Positions 7,560 through 14,991 of a stretch of 51,133 nucleotides of DNA are shown piece by piece; positions within the stretch are counted from its first letter, which is position 1, and every line of letters begins with the position of its first letter. Position numbers and translations under genes: made by a program. Where the stretch lies: contig CAZYER010000007.1 of assembly GCA_964646525.1 (NCBI GenBank), forward strand, positions 1-51,133. Direction: 5' to 3'. The DNA is from GCA-002282575 sp964646525. Its GTDB lineage: Bacteria; Pseudomonadota; Gammaproteobacteria; Thiomicrospirales; Thiomicrospiraceae. A model generated the notes under the pieces. That model searched no databases, was not told where the DNA came from, and saw only the letters and a list, made by a program, of their open reading frames with translations.

Positions 7560-8362
7560 ATCGTTTAAAGACTGTTTTTGCTGATACGCGTGCACACAAC
7601 CGGGCTGCGCTTATTCCTTACATCACGGCTGGCGATCCCTCGCCTCTGCTAACAGTTCCTTTAATGCATACTTTAGTCGATGCGGGCGCTGATGTGATTG
7701 AATTGGGTGTGCCTTTCTCTGATCCAATGGCGGATGGTCCTGTTATTCAACGTGCTACCGAGCGTGCCTTAACCTATAACGTAACCATGCGTAATGTGTT
7801 AGAGATGGTAATGGATTTTCGTCGCCAAAATCAGCACACGCCAGTGGTGCTGATGGGGTATGCCAATCCTATCGAAGCGATGGGGATTGAACAATTTGCG
7901 CGTGAAGCGGCCAGTGTGGGTGTCGATGGCGTGTTAACAGTGGATTATCCGGCGGAAGAAGCACAACCTATTACTGATGCGTTAGCCGAAGTGGGCTTGG
8001 CAAATATTTTCTTGGTGTCACCAACCACGCCTTTTGCGCGTGAGCAAGCTATGTTAAAACAAGCTAGCGGTTTTATTTATTATGTTTCTTTACGTGGCGT
8101 TACGGGTGCTGCTCTGTCTGATCTGGACGAAGTTCGTGCCAAAGTAGAAGAGCTTAAAGCGCAAAGTAGTTTACCCGTTGGTGTCGGTTTTGGAATTCGT
8201 GATGCGCAAACCGCACAAAAAATGGCTAATTTTGCCGATGCAGTCGTCATTGGTAGTTCGCTCATCTCAGCGATGGAGTCAGTAGCTCCGCAAGGTGATG
8301 CTGCTGTATTGGCAGCCGCGTACGGATTATTGTCACCGATTCGTGCGGTGTTACAACGTTAA
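7556..8362 (+). CDS. trpA: Tryptophan synthase alpha chain
   Basis: Cleaves indole-3-glycerol phosphate to indole and glyceraldehyde 3-phosphate and channels indole to TrpB. The TIM-barrel product has the signature ELGVPFSDPMADGPVIQRA, which contains the catalytic Glu and Asp, and the phosphate-binding VGVGFGIRDA near the C-terminus. The start at 7556 (268 residues) is chosen because it forms an ATGA overlap with the trpB stop; an in-frame ATG at 7547 would only add MGT. The gap of 36 bases to accD holds no terminator, so transcription probably continues. Confidence 0.97.
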   Translation: MNRLKTVFADTRAHNRAALIPYITAGDPSPLLTVPLMHTLVDAGADVIELGVPFSDPMADGPVIQRATERALTYNVTMRNVLEMVMDFRRQNQHTPVVLMGYANPIEAMGIEQFAREAASVGVDGVLTVDYPAEEAQPITDALAEVGLANIFLVSPTTPFAREQAMLKQASGFIYYVSLRGVTGAALSDLDEVRAKVEELKAQSSLPVGVGFGIRDAQTAQKMANFADAVVIGSSLISAMESVAPQGDAAVLAAAYGLLSPIRAVLQR

Positions 8363-8398
8363 TTCAATGCTCCCTTTGACCACATTAGGATAGAACAC

Positions 8399-9280
8399 AT
8401 GGCAAATTGGTTAGATAAACTAGAAAATAAGCTAACATCGATTATTCGTCGTACGGCTGATCAGCGTTCGAGTGTGCCAGAAGGCAAGTGGATTAAATGT
8501 CCGGGTATGGAAGCACCTGTCTATCATGCCGAAATTGAGCGTAATTGTCATGTTTGCCCTAATGGTTCGCACTTGCGCATTGGCGCACGTCGTCGTTTAG
8601 CTATTTTTTTAGATACTGCATCGGGCGTAGAAATTGGAGCAAATGTTGCTCCTGTGGATGCGCTAAAGTTTAGAGATCAGAAAAACTACAAAGATCGTGT
8701 TAAAGAAGCGCAACAAAAAACGGGCGAAAAAGATGCGCTCATCGTTGAGCGTGGTACCTTGCATGGTATGCCAGTAGTGGTCGCTGCTTTTGAGTTCGAC
8801 TTTATGGGTGGCTCGATGGGATCGGTTGTCGGTGAAAAATTCGTGCGTGGTGTCAATGAAGCCATTGCCCATAATTGCCCTTTCATTTGTTTCTCTGCTA
8901 GTGGTGGAGCGCGTATGCAAGAGGCCTTGTTCTCACTGATGCAAATGGCAAAAACTTCAGCAGCGTTAGGTCAGTTGCGTGCACGTAAATTGCCGTTTGT
9001 ATCGGTATTAACTGACCCGACGATGGGTGGGGTTTCGGCCTCATTTGCCATGTTAGGTGATTTGAATATTGCTGAGCCTAATGCGTTAATTGGTTTTGCT
9101 GGTCCGCGCGTCATTGAACAAACGGTACGTGAAAAACTACCTGAAGGATTCCAGCGTAGCGAGTTCTTGCAAGAACATGGTGCTATCGATGCCATTGTCG
9201 ATCGTCGTGAAATGCGTGATGTGTTGGCATCTAAGTTAGCGATTCTGATGAAACAGACTAAGCCTCGTAAAGTGGTCTAA
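8399..9280 (+). CDS. accD: Acetyl-CoA carboxylase carboxyltransferase subunit beta, with degenerate zinc ribbon
   Basis: Beta subunit of the carboxyltransferase that, with AccA, transfers the carboxyl group from biotin to acetyl-CoA to form malonyl-CoA, the first step of fatty acid synthesis. The crotonase-like domain is intact (SMGSVVGEKF, SASGGARMQE, DPTMGGVSASFA, GFAGPRVIEQT). The N-terminal zinc ribbon is not. The family has CxxC, 15 residues, CxxC. Here residue 37 is Met instead of the second Cys (CPGM) and residue 56 is Gly instead of the fourth (CPNG), and the following segment is one residue shorter. Cys34 and Cys53 remain, with an extra Cys50. The frame is open and the 293-residue length normal, so this is not a frameshift. 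It overlaps folC by one base. Confidence 0.96.
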   Translation: MANWLDKLENKLTSIIRRTADQRSSVPEGKWIKCPGMEAPVYHAEIERNCHVCPNGSHLRIGARRRLAIFLDTASGVEIGANVAPVDALKFRDQKNYKDRVKEAQQKTGEKDALIVERGTLHGMPVVVAAFEFDFMGGSMGSVVGEKFVRGVNEAIAHNCPFICFSASGGARMQEALFSLMQMAKTSAALGQLRARKLPFVSVLTDPTMGGVSASFAMLGDLNIAEPNALIGFAGPRVIEQTVREKLPEGFQRSEFLQEHGAIDAIVDRREMRDVLASKLAILMKQTKPRKVV

Positions 9281-10569
9281 TGGTGCAACATTGGTCGCTC
9301 AACGAGTGGCTGGCTTTTCAGGAGCAGCAGCATAGTCAAACGATTGATCTGGGGTTGGAGCGTGTGCGTCAGATGGCACAGCGCTTAGGCTTGTTAACGC
9401 CAACAGCCTTAACGATTACCGTCGCCGGCACTAACGGAAAGGGTTCTTCAACAGCAGCTTTGTCTGCTATTTATACCACTGCGGGTTATCGTACTGGCTG
9501 GTATTCTTCTCCCCATTTGCTAGACTACAACGAGCGCATCTGTATTGATAATCAACCAGTAAGTGATGACTTGTTGCTTCAAGCCTTTCAAGCGATTTAT
9601 GCCCAGCTCAAAGGGCTAACACTCAGCTATTTTGAATGGGGAACACTGGCAGCGTTATGGTTGTTTAAGCAACAAGCTTGTCAGATTCAAGTGCTGGAAG
9701 TGGGCTTGGGTGGTCGTTTGGATGCTGTCAATGTGGTTGATGCAGATGCGGCCTTAATCACACCTATCGATTTGGACCATCAAGCCTGGCTTGGTAATGA
9801 TCGTGCCAGCATCGCGAAAGAAAAGGCGGGTATTTTACGTGCGCATCAAGTCGTTGTCTGCTCTGATCCGAATCCTGAAAAGAGTTTGTTAGATTATGCC
9901 GACCAGTTAGGTGTGCCTTTAGCACTAATGTCGAAAGACTATCATTATGAGCGGTTAGGTGCACAAAATTGGCAATGGCAAGGCATGAATAAAAGGCTGC
10001 AATTACCTCAGCCTAAACTCCTTGGGGAGTTTCAACTAGCTAATCTTTCGGGTGTTCTGATGCTGGTGCAAGCTTTGCAGGCTAAGCTACCCGTAACAGA
10101 GGGGCAGATCGCACAGGGATTGCAAGCCATTCAACTGGTTGGTCGCTTAGATTACCGACAATTGACAGGTGCTCGTTGGCTTTTTGACGTGGCGCATAAT
10201 CCTCAATCAATTCGTGCACTGGCTGATTATTGTGCAACTCACCTTAAACATCAATCTATTACTATGGTGTTTAGTGCTTTGTCTGATAAAGAGATAGCAC
10301 CGATGGTGGCGCAACTTTCACCCTACATTGATCGTTGGTATGTGGCGGTTCTTTCTAGTCCAAGGGCAGCGAGTCGAGCGCAGTTGCAACAAGCACTAGC
10401 GATGTTGCCAGATGAACAGCTGGTTTGGTGTGATAGCGTTGAGCAAGCTTGCGAGCGAGCACAGCAACAACCCACAGAGGTGTTAAGGCTGGTGACTGGT
10501 TCTTTTGTGACGGTTGAGCATGGTTTACGCTGGTGGCAAAAGCAAATAGTTAATCTGGGTGAAGCATGA
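9280..10569 (+). CDS. folC: Bifunctional folylpolyglutamate synthase / dihydrofolate synthase
   Basis: Adds glutamate to dihydropteroate and then polyglutamate tails to tetrahydrofolates, using ATP, in the cytoplasm. The Mur-ligase-like product of 429 residues has the P-loop TVAGTNGKGSS, the YSSPHLLDYNERI motif, the LEVGLGGRLDAVN stretch and the C-terminal WLFDVAHNPQS. Its ATG overlaps the accD stop by one base, and its own stop overlaps the SPOR gene by four bases (ATGA), so the three are likely translationally coupled. accD-folC-SPOR order is widely conserved in beta- and gammaproteobacteria. Confidence 0.96.
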   Translation: MVQHWSLNEWLAFQEQQHSQTIDLGLERVRQMAQRLGLLTPTALTITVAGTNGKGSSTAALSAIYTTAGYRTGWYSSPHLLDYNERICIDNQPVSDDLLLQAFQAIYAQLKGLTLSYFEWGTLAALWLFKQQACQIQVLEVGLGGRLDAVNVVDADAALITPIDLDHQAWLGNDRASIAKEKAGILRAHQVVVCSDPNPEKSLLDYADQLGVPLALMSKDYHYERLGAQNWQWQGMNKRLQLPQPKLLGEFQLANLSGVLMLVQALQAKLPVTEGQIAQGLQAIQLVGRLDYRQLTGARWLFDVAHNPQSIRALADYCATHLKHQSITMVFSALSDKEIAPMVAQLSPYIDRWYVAVLSSPRAASRAQLQQALAMLPDEQLVWCDSVEQACERAQQQPTEVLRLVTGSFVTVEHGLRWWQKQIVNLGEA

Positions 10570-11207
10570 AAGCGAATTTGAATGACGTCGATCCGCTTAG
10601 AATTCGTATGATTGGGGCGATTTTTTGGGCGGTGTTGTTGGTTTATTTAATTCCCCAGTGGTTTCAGCACCCTGTCGAGTTTTCGCCCGATGGTATGAAA
10701 CCTTCAGGTGTTATTGTTGCGAGCACGGATTCTGCACAGGCAACAACGGTTGCTAATGACTCGACGGCGACTAGCACTGCCGAACAACGCTCAGAGCTTT
10801 ATATCGATAAGCCCTTAACCACAACGCCACCACCTGCTGATCCTGCTAGAGTGCAGGCGTTAAATCAACCTTTAACAATTAAGGAAGCGCAAGTAGATCA
10901 ACAGGGACGTTTAACCATCGCTTCAGCAGAGCGACGTTTAGCGATGAGTCCGGCGCCGCCAACAGCAGCAGATGGTCAATATTGGGTGCAAATTGCTACC
11001 TACCAAGTTGAAAGCATTGCCTTAGAAACGCAGCAAAAAATTCGTGCTCAGGGGTTTGTGGGGCGTATTAGTCCAGCCAAAAATAAGAAAGGTAATACGA
11101 TTTATCTATTACGTGTTGGCCCTTATAAATCGCAAGCCGATGCTAACCAAGCCAAGGCAATTATTGATGCTGCACTGAAAACTAAGTCAATGGTTTTGAA
11201 AAAGTAG
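10566..11207 (+). CDS. SPOR domain membrane protein (DedD-like)
   Basis: Probable inner-membrane protein with a periplasmic SPOR domain, which binds denuded glycan strands at the septum. One transmembrane segment is seen at about residues 15-32 (IGAIFWAVLLVYLIP). A long Thr/Ser/Pro/Ala-rich linker follows, and then a C-terminal SPOR domain of about 75 residues with YWVQIATYQ, GFVGRISPA and LLRVGPYKSQADA. It starts within the folC stop (ATGA). Position after folC is where DedD-like genes sit in related bacteria. The gene that normally follows, cvpA, is absent: after 96 intergenic bases comes purF. Confidence 0.88.
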   Translation: MKANLNDVDPLRIRMIGAIFWAVLLVYLIPQWFQHPVEFSPDGMKPSGVIVASTDSAQATTVANDSTATSTAEQRSELYIDKPLTTTPPPADPARVQALNQPLTIKEAQVDQQGRLTIASAERRLAMSPAPPTAADGQYWVQIATYQVESIALETQQKIRAQGFVGRISPAKNKKGNTIYLLRVGPYKSQADANQAKAIIDAALKTKSMVLKK

Positions 11208-11239
11208 GCATAGATAAAAAATAAATTTTCGTAATCTGT

Positions 11240-11267
11240 TTGTCATCTAACGCCAGTGTGGGATAAT
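11240..11267 (+). promoter_or_regulatory. Probable sigma70 promoter of purF-metZ
   Basis: TTGTCA (11240-11245) and GATAAT (11262-11267) match the -35 and -10 consensus at five of six positions each, with a 16-base spacer. The site lies about 37 bases upstream of the purF ATG, in the only gap of the trpB-metZ stretch large enough for a promoter. I see no clear PurR-type palindrome. Confidence 0.5.
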
Positions 11268-11303
11268 AAACATCCCAAATTTCATTGCGGCTAACAGGTT
11301 CTT

Positions 11304-12818
11304 ATGTGCGGTATTATCGGTATCCTTTCGGTTAATGGTGACAATGTCAATCAAGGCATTTATGACGGCTTAACGGTGTTACAGCATCGCGGTCAAGATG
11401 CGGCGGGGATTGTTACGCTTCATAAAGATCGCTTTTATCAGCGTAAAGACAATGGCATGGTAAAAGACGTGTTTCGTACGCGTCACATGCGCGATTTACA
11501 TGGCTCTATGGGTATTGGTCATGTGCGCTATCCAACCGCTGGAAGTGCTTCTAGTGCTGAAGCTCAGCCTTTCTATGTGAATTCGCCTTATGGTATCGTA
11601 CTGGCACATAACGGTAATCTGACCAATACGGATGTGCTCAGTCGCGAGTTATACAAAGAAGACTTGCGCCATTTAAACACCAATTCTGATTCAGAAATTT
11701 TATTGAATGTGTTTGCCCATGAAATGATGGTACAGGGCAAAGAGCAGGTGACGGAAGATCAAGTATTTGAAGCCATTGCTAAGGTTCATGAGCGTTGCCG
11801 CGGTGGTTATGCTGCAGTAGGTATGATTGCGGGTTTTGGCATGTTTGCTTTCCGCGATCCCTATGGCTTGCGTCCTGTTGTCTTTGGTGAGCGTACGCTG
11901 GCATCGGGCAAAAAAGATTACATTATCGCTTCTGAAACAGTGGCTGTTGATGTGCTTGAATTCAAAGTGATTCGTGATTTAGCACCTGGTGAAGCGATTG
12001 TTATTACTGAAGATGGACGTTTCTTTGCCAAACAATGTTCGTCTAAGCCAGTTTTGGCTCCTTGTATTTTTGAGCACGTCTATTTGGCGCGTCCCGATTC
12101 AGTGATTGATGGTGTTTCTGTGTATGAAGCCCGTTTGAATATGGGTGAAAAACTAGCCGCTAAGATTTTGCGTGTGAATCCGCATCATGATATTGACGTG
12201 GTGATTCCCATTCCTGATACCAGTCGTACTGCTGCGTTGGAAATGGCACAACGTCTGGGTGTGCCTTACCGTGAAGGATTCATTAAGAACCGTTACATTG
12301 GTCGTACCTTTATTATGCCAGGTCAAACTCAGCGTAAGAAATCGGTTCGCCAAAAACTGAACGCCATTGCGCGTGAGTTTGAAGGTAAGCACGTATTGTT
12401 GGTGGATGACTCAATTGTGCGCGGCACAACATCCGCACAAATTGTACAAATGGCACGCGATTCTGGTGCTGCTAAAGTGTCTTTTGCTTCGGCATCGCCC
12501 GCAGTGCGTTACCCTTATGTTTACGGTATCGACATGCCAGCGGCGAGCGAATTGGTTGCTAATAATCGTACAGTAGAAGAAGTTTGCGCGGTGATTGGTG
12601 CCGACTGGTTAGTGTATCAAGATTTAGAAGACCTAGAAGTTGCTGTGCGTGAGGCGGGTCAAGGACCACAAGTGTTTGATACTTCGTGTTTCAGTGGTAT
12701 TTATGTAACAGGTGATGTTTCTGCTGAATATTTAGCTGGTTTGGCACAACAGCGTGAAAATTCAGCTAAGAGCAAAGAGATCGAACCCAGTGCAGTGGGG
12801 TTGCATAATGTCGATTAA
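11304..12818 (+). CDS. purF: Amidophosphoribosyltransferase
   Basis: First committed step of purine synthesis: glutamine plus PRPP gives phosphoribosylamine. The protein begins MCGIIGI, so Cys2 becomes the N-terminal nucleophile after Met removal, with no propeptide. The class II glutaminase domain covers about residues 2-235 (GHVRYPTAGS, AHNGNLTN, SDSEILLN). The phosphoribosyltransferase domain carries the PRPP loop VLLVDDSIVRGTTS. Its 504 residues match proteobacterial PurF. The stop overlaps metZ by 11 bases, a pairing typical of betaproteobacteria and pseudomonads. Confidence 0.97.
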   Translation: MCGIIGILSVNGDNVNQGIYDGLTVLQHRGQDAAGIVTLHKDRFYQRKDNGMVKDVFRTRHMRDLHGSMGIGHVRYPTAGSASSAEAQPFYVNSPYGIVLAHNGNLTNTDVLSRELYKEDLRHLNTNSDSEILLNVFAHEMMVQGKEQVTEDQVFEAIAKVHERCRGGYAAVGMIAGFGMFAFRDPYGLRPVVFGERTLASGKKDYIIASETVAVDVLEFKVIRDLAPGEAIVITEDGRFFAKQCSSKPVLAPCIFEHVYLARPDSVIDGVSVYEARLNMGEKLAAKILRVNPHHDIDVVIPIPDTSRTAALEMAQRLGVPYREGFIKNRYIGRTFIMPGQTQRKKSVRQKLNAIAREFEGKHVLLVDDSIVRGTTSAQIVQMARDSGAAKVSFASASPAVRYPYVYGIDMPAASELVANNRTVEEVCAVIGADWLVYQDLEDLEVAVREAGQGPQVFDTSCFSGIYVTGDVSAEYLAGLAQQRENSAKSKEIEPSAVGLHNVD

Positions 12819-13995
12819 TGATCGTGATTGGGATGATGCAACGCTGACCATTCGCTTCGGTTATCAGCGCACCGAACAGGGTGAGCATAGCGAGGCCATG
12901 TTTTTAACTTCCAGTTTTGTCTATGACAGTGCTGAGCAGGCAGCCGAGCGTTTTTCGGGTAAAGTACCAGGTAATATTTACTCTCGCTTTACCAATCCCA
13001 CTGTTGCTGCCTTTGAGCGTCGTATTGCTGCTTTAGAAGGCGGTGAGCGTGCCGTTGCCACTGGTTCTGGTATGGCGGCGATTCTAACTACCTGTTTGGG
13101 TTTGCTGAATGCGGGCGATCATGTGGTGTGTTCGCGCAGTGTTTTTGGTGCAACTCAAATTCTATTCGACAAGCATCTCAGCCGTTTTGGTATCCAAACC
13201 ACCTTTGTCGATTTGGTCGATACACAAGCGTGGCAAGCTGCTGTACAACCAAACACTAAGTTGTTTTTTTTAGAAACTCCCTCTAATCCGTTGATGGAAA
13301 TTGGCGACATCCGTGCGTTAAGTGGTATTGCTAAAACAGCTGGCGCATGGTTGGTGGTGGATAATTGCCTGTTAACGCCGATTTTACAGAAGCCGCTAGC
13401 CTTGGGTGCTGATATTGTCATTCACTCAGCGACTAAATTTATTGATGGTCAAGGTAGAGCCTTAGGCGGAGCCATTGTCGGTAATCATCAGTTGCTTGAA
13501 CCCATTTACGGTTTTGTGCGCACGGCGGGCCCGAGTATGAGCCCGTTTAATGCTTGGTTGTTTTTGAAAGGAATGGAAACGCTGGCAATTCGCATGAAAG
13601 CACATAGTGAACAAGCCCTGTCAATTGCGCAGTGGTTGGTTGGGCATCACGCGGTAGAGTCAGTTTTCTATCCTGGATTAGACAGTCATCCACAAGCTAA
13701 GCTGATTGCAGAGCAACAACAAGCGGGTGGGGCGGTGTTATCTTTCCGTGTTAAAGGTGCCAGAGCTGAGGCATGGAAAGTGATTGATGCGGTACAGATT
13801 TTCTCTCGCTCTGCCAACTTGGGGGATGTGAAAAGTATCATCACCCACCCAGCAACCACGACACATGGTCGTGTTGCCGAAGCTGACCGTTTGGCAGCAG
13901 GTATTACCGAAAATTTGATTCGGCTATCGGTAGGACTAGAATCACTGGAAGACCTTCGCGCCGATTTAGCGCGCGGGTTAAATGCACTGGCTTAA
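12808..13995 (+). CDS. metZ: O-succinylhomoserine sulfhydrylase
   Basis: PLP enzyme of the Cys/Met metabolism family that makes homocysteine directly from O-succinylhomoserine and sulfide. Lys210 in HSATKFIDGQGR is the Schiff-base lysine, and the FIDGQGR form together with the purF neighbourhood favours MetZ over MetB or MetY. Other motifs are YSRFTNPTVAAFERRIAALEGG and the ETPSNPLMEIGD stretch. The ATG at 12808 (395 residues) has GGGG upstream and overlaps the purF stop; an earlier in-frame ATG at 12754 lies in purF and would add 18 residues unlike the family. Its TAA shares the four-base TTAA with the yhbY stop on the other strand. Confidence 0.94.
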   Translation: MSINDRDWDDATLTIRFGYQRTEQGEHSEAMFLTSSFVYDSAEQAAERFSGKVPGNIYSRFTNPTVAAFERRIAALEGGERAVATGSGMAAILTTCLGLLNAGDHVVCSRSVFGATQILFDKHLSRFGIQTTFVDLVDTQAWQAAVQPNTKLFFLETPSNPLMEIGDIRALSGIAKTAGAWLVVDNCLLTPILQKPLALGADIVIHSATKFIDGQGRALGGAIVGNHQLLEPIYGFVRTAGPSMSPFNAWLFLKGMETLAIRMKAHSEQALSIAQWLVGHHAVESVFYPGLDSHPQAKLIAEQQQAGGAVLSFRVKGARAEAWKVIDAVQIFSRSANLGDVKSIITHPATTTHGRVAEADRLAAGITENLIRLSVGLESLEDLRADLARGLNALA

Positions 13996-14285
13996 CGAGG
14001 CAATTTAATCTTAGGCTGTTTGGCGTTGGCGCGATAAAGTACCAAAATTTTTCCAATACTTTGCACTTTTTCAGCGTCACTAGCCGATAGCAGTTGCTCG
14101 ATCATTTGCTGACGCTGCTCGCGGTCGTCGTTGAGTAATTTAACTTTAATCAGCTCATGTGTGTCTAGTGTAAGTGATAGTTCATTTAGTAACGCTTCAG
14201 TAACACCTGATGCGCCAACCCAAACAACAGGGTTAAGATGATGCGCGTGTGAACGCAAAAATTTTTGTTGGGCGGTGGTCAACAT
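13992..14285 (-). CDS. yhbY: YhbY-type CRM-domain RNA-binding protein
   Basis: Small KOW-like CRM (CRS1-YhbY) domain protein that associates with pre-50S ribosomal particles in E. coli. The 97-residue product is just this domain: QQKFLRSHAHHLNPVVWVGASGVTEALL, ELIKVKLL and a basic end with IGKILVLYRAN and KIKLPR. The ATG at 14285 is preferred because the family starts at this point; a GTG two codons upstream is possible and has AAGGA at a suitable distance. It diverges from rlmE, as in many proteobacteria, and its stop codon interleaves with that of metZ. Confidence 0.93.
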   Translation of the reverse strand: MLTTAQQKFLRSHAHHLNPVVWVGASGVTEALLNELSLTLDTHELIKVKLLNDDREQRQQMIEQLLSASDAEKVQSIGKILVLYRANAKQPKIKLPR

Positions 14286-14343
14286 GTCCACTAAATCCTT
14301 ATAATCAAATTGAATACGCTTCTATTGTACAAGACTGGACAGC

Positions 14344-14976
14344 ATGGCACGAACAAAATCTTCACAAAGCTGGTTAAAAGAACATTTCTCCGACCCTTAT
14401 TGGTTGCAAGCGCAAAAAGAGGGTTATCGTTCACGGGCTACTTACAAGCTCAAAGAATTGGATGAAAAAGAGCGATTATTAAAACCTGGCATGGTGGTGG
14501 CAGATTTAGGTGCTGCACCAGGTGGCTGGAGTCAGTGGGCAGCAAAGAAAGTCGGTGAACAGGGCTTGGTTGTTGGTCTTGATCTGTTAGAGATAGTGCC
14601 TTTGGATGGCTGTATTTTCATACAAGGCGATTTCCGTGAACAAGAAGTATTACAACAACTGGTCGCTACTCTGGATCAGCGACCAGTAGATATTATCTTG
14701 TCCGATATGGCGCCCAATACCTCAGGTATTCCTGCGGTGGATGTGCCCAGATCGATTTATTTATCTGAGTTGGCATTAGAATTTGCTGGCTTAGTCTTGA
14801 AACCAAACGGCGATTTACTTATAAAAGTATTTCAGGGTTCAGGTTTTGAAGCCTTCTTAAAAGATGTCAGAAGCGTCTTTTCTAAGGTACAATTAAAAAA
14901 ACCTAAAGCGTCGCGAGACCGTAGCGTTGAAGTTTATGTGTTGGCGCGTGGCTATCGTGGTAACAATCACGGTTAA
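14344..14976 (+). CDS. rlmE: 23S rRNA (uridine(2552)-2'-O)-methyltransferase
   Basis: RlmE (FtsJ/RrmJ) methylates U2552 in the A-loop of 23S rRNA with S-adenosylmethionine, a late step of 50S assembly. The Rossmann methyltransferase has motif I DLGAAPGGWSQ, the SDMAPNTSGIPAVD stretch with its catalytic Asp, and LIKVFQGSGFE with the catalytic Lys. The upstream RSRATYKL supplies the first Lys of the K-D-K-E tetrad. The 210-residue length is typical. A TATAAT at 14300-14305 may be part of its promoter but lacks a good -35. ftsH starts 15 bases after the stop. Confidence 0.96.
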   Translation: MARTKSSQSWLKEHFSDPYWLQAQKEGYRSRATYKLKELDEKERLLKPGMVVADLGAAPGGWSQWAAKKVGEQGLVVGLDLLEIVPLDGCIFIQGDFREQEVLQQLVATLDQRPVDIILSDMAPNTSGIPAVDVPRSIYLSELALEFAGLVLKPNGDLLIKVFQGSGFEAFLKDVRSVFSKVQLKKPKASRDRSVEVYVLARGYRGNNHG

Positions 14977-14991
14977 TTTTGGAAAGCATGG

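Noticed and set aside
12754..12807. N-terminal extension of MetZ
   Set aside because: It is the out-of-frame reading of the purF 3' end. The ATG at 12808 has a ribosome-binding site and the family N-terminus.
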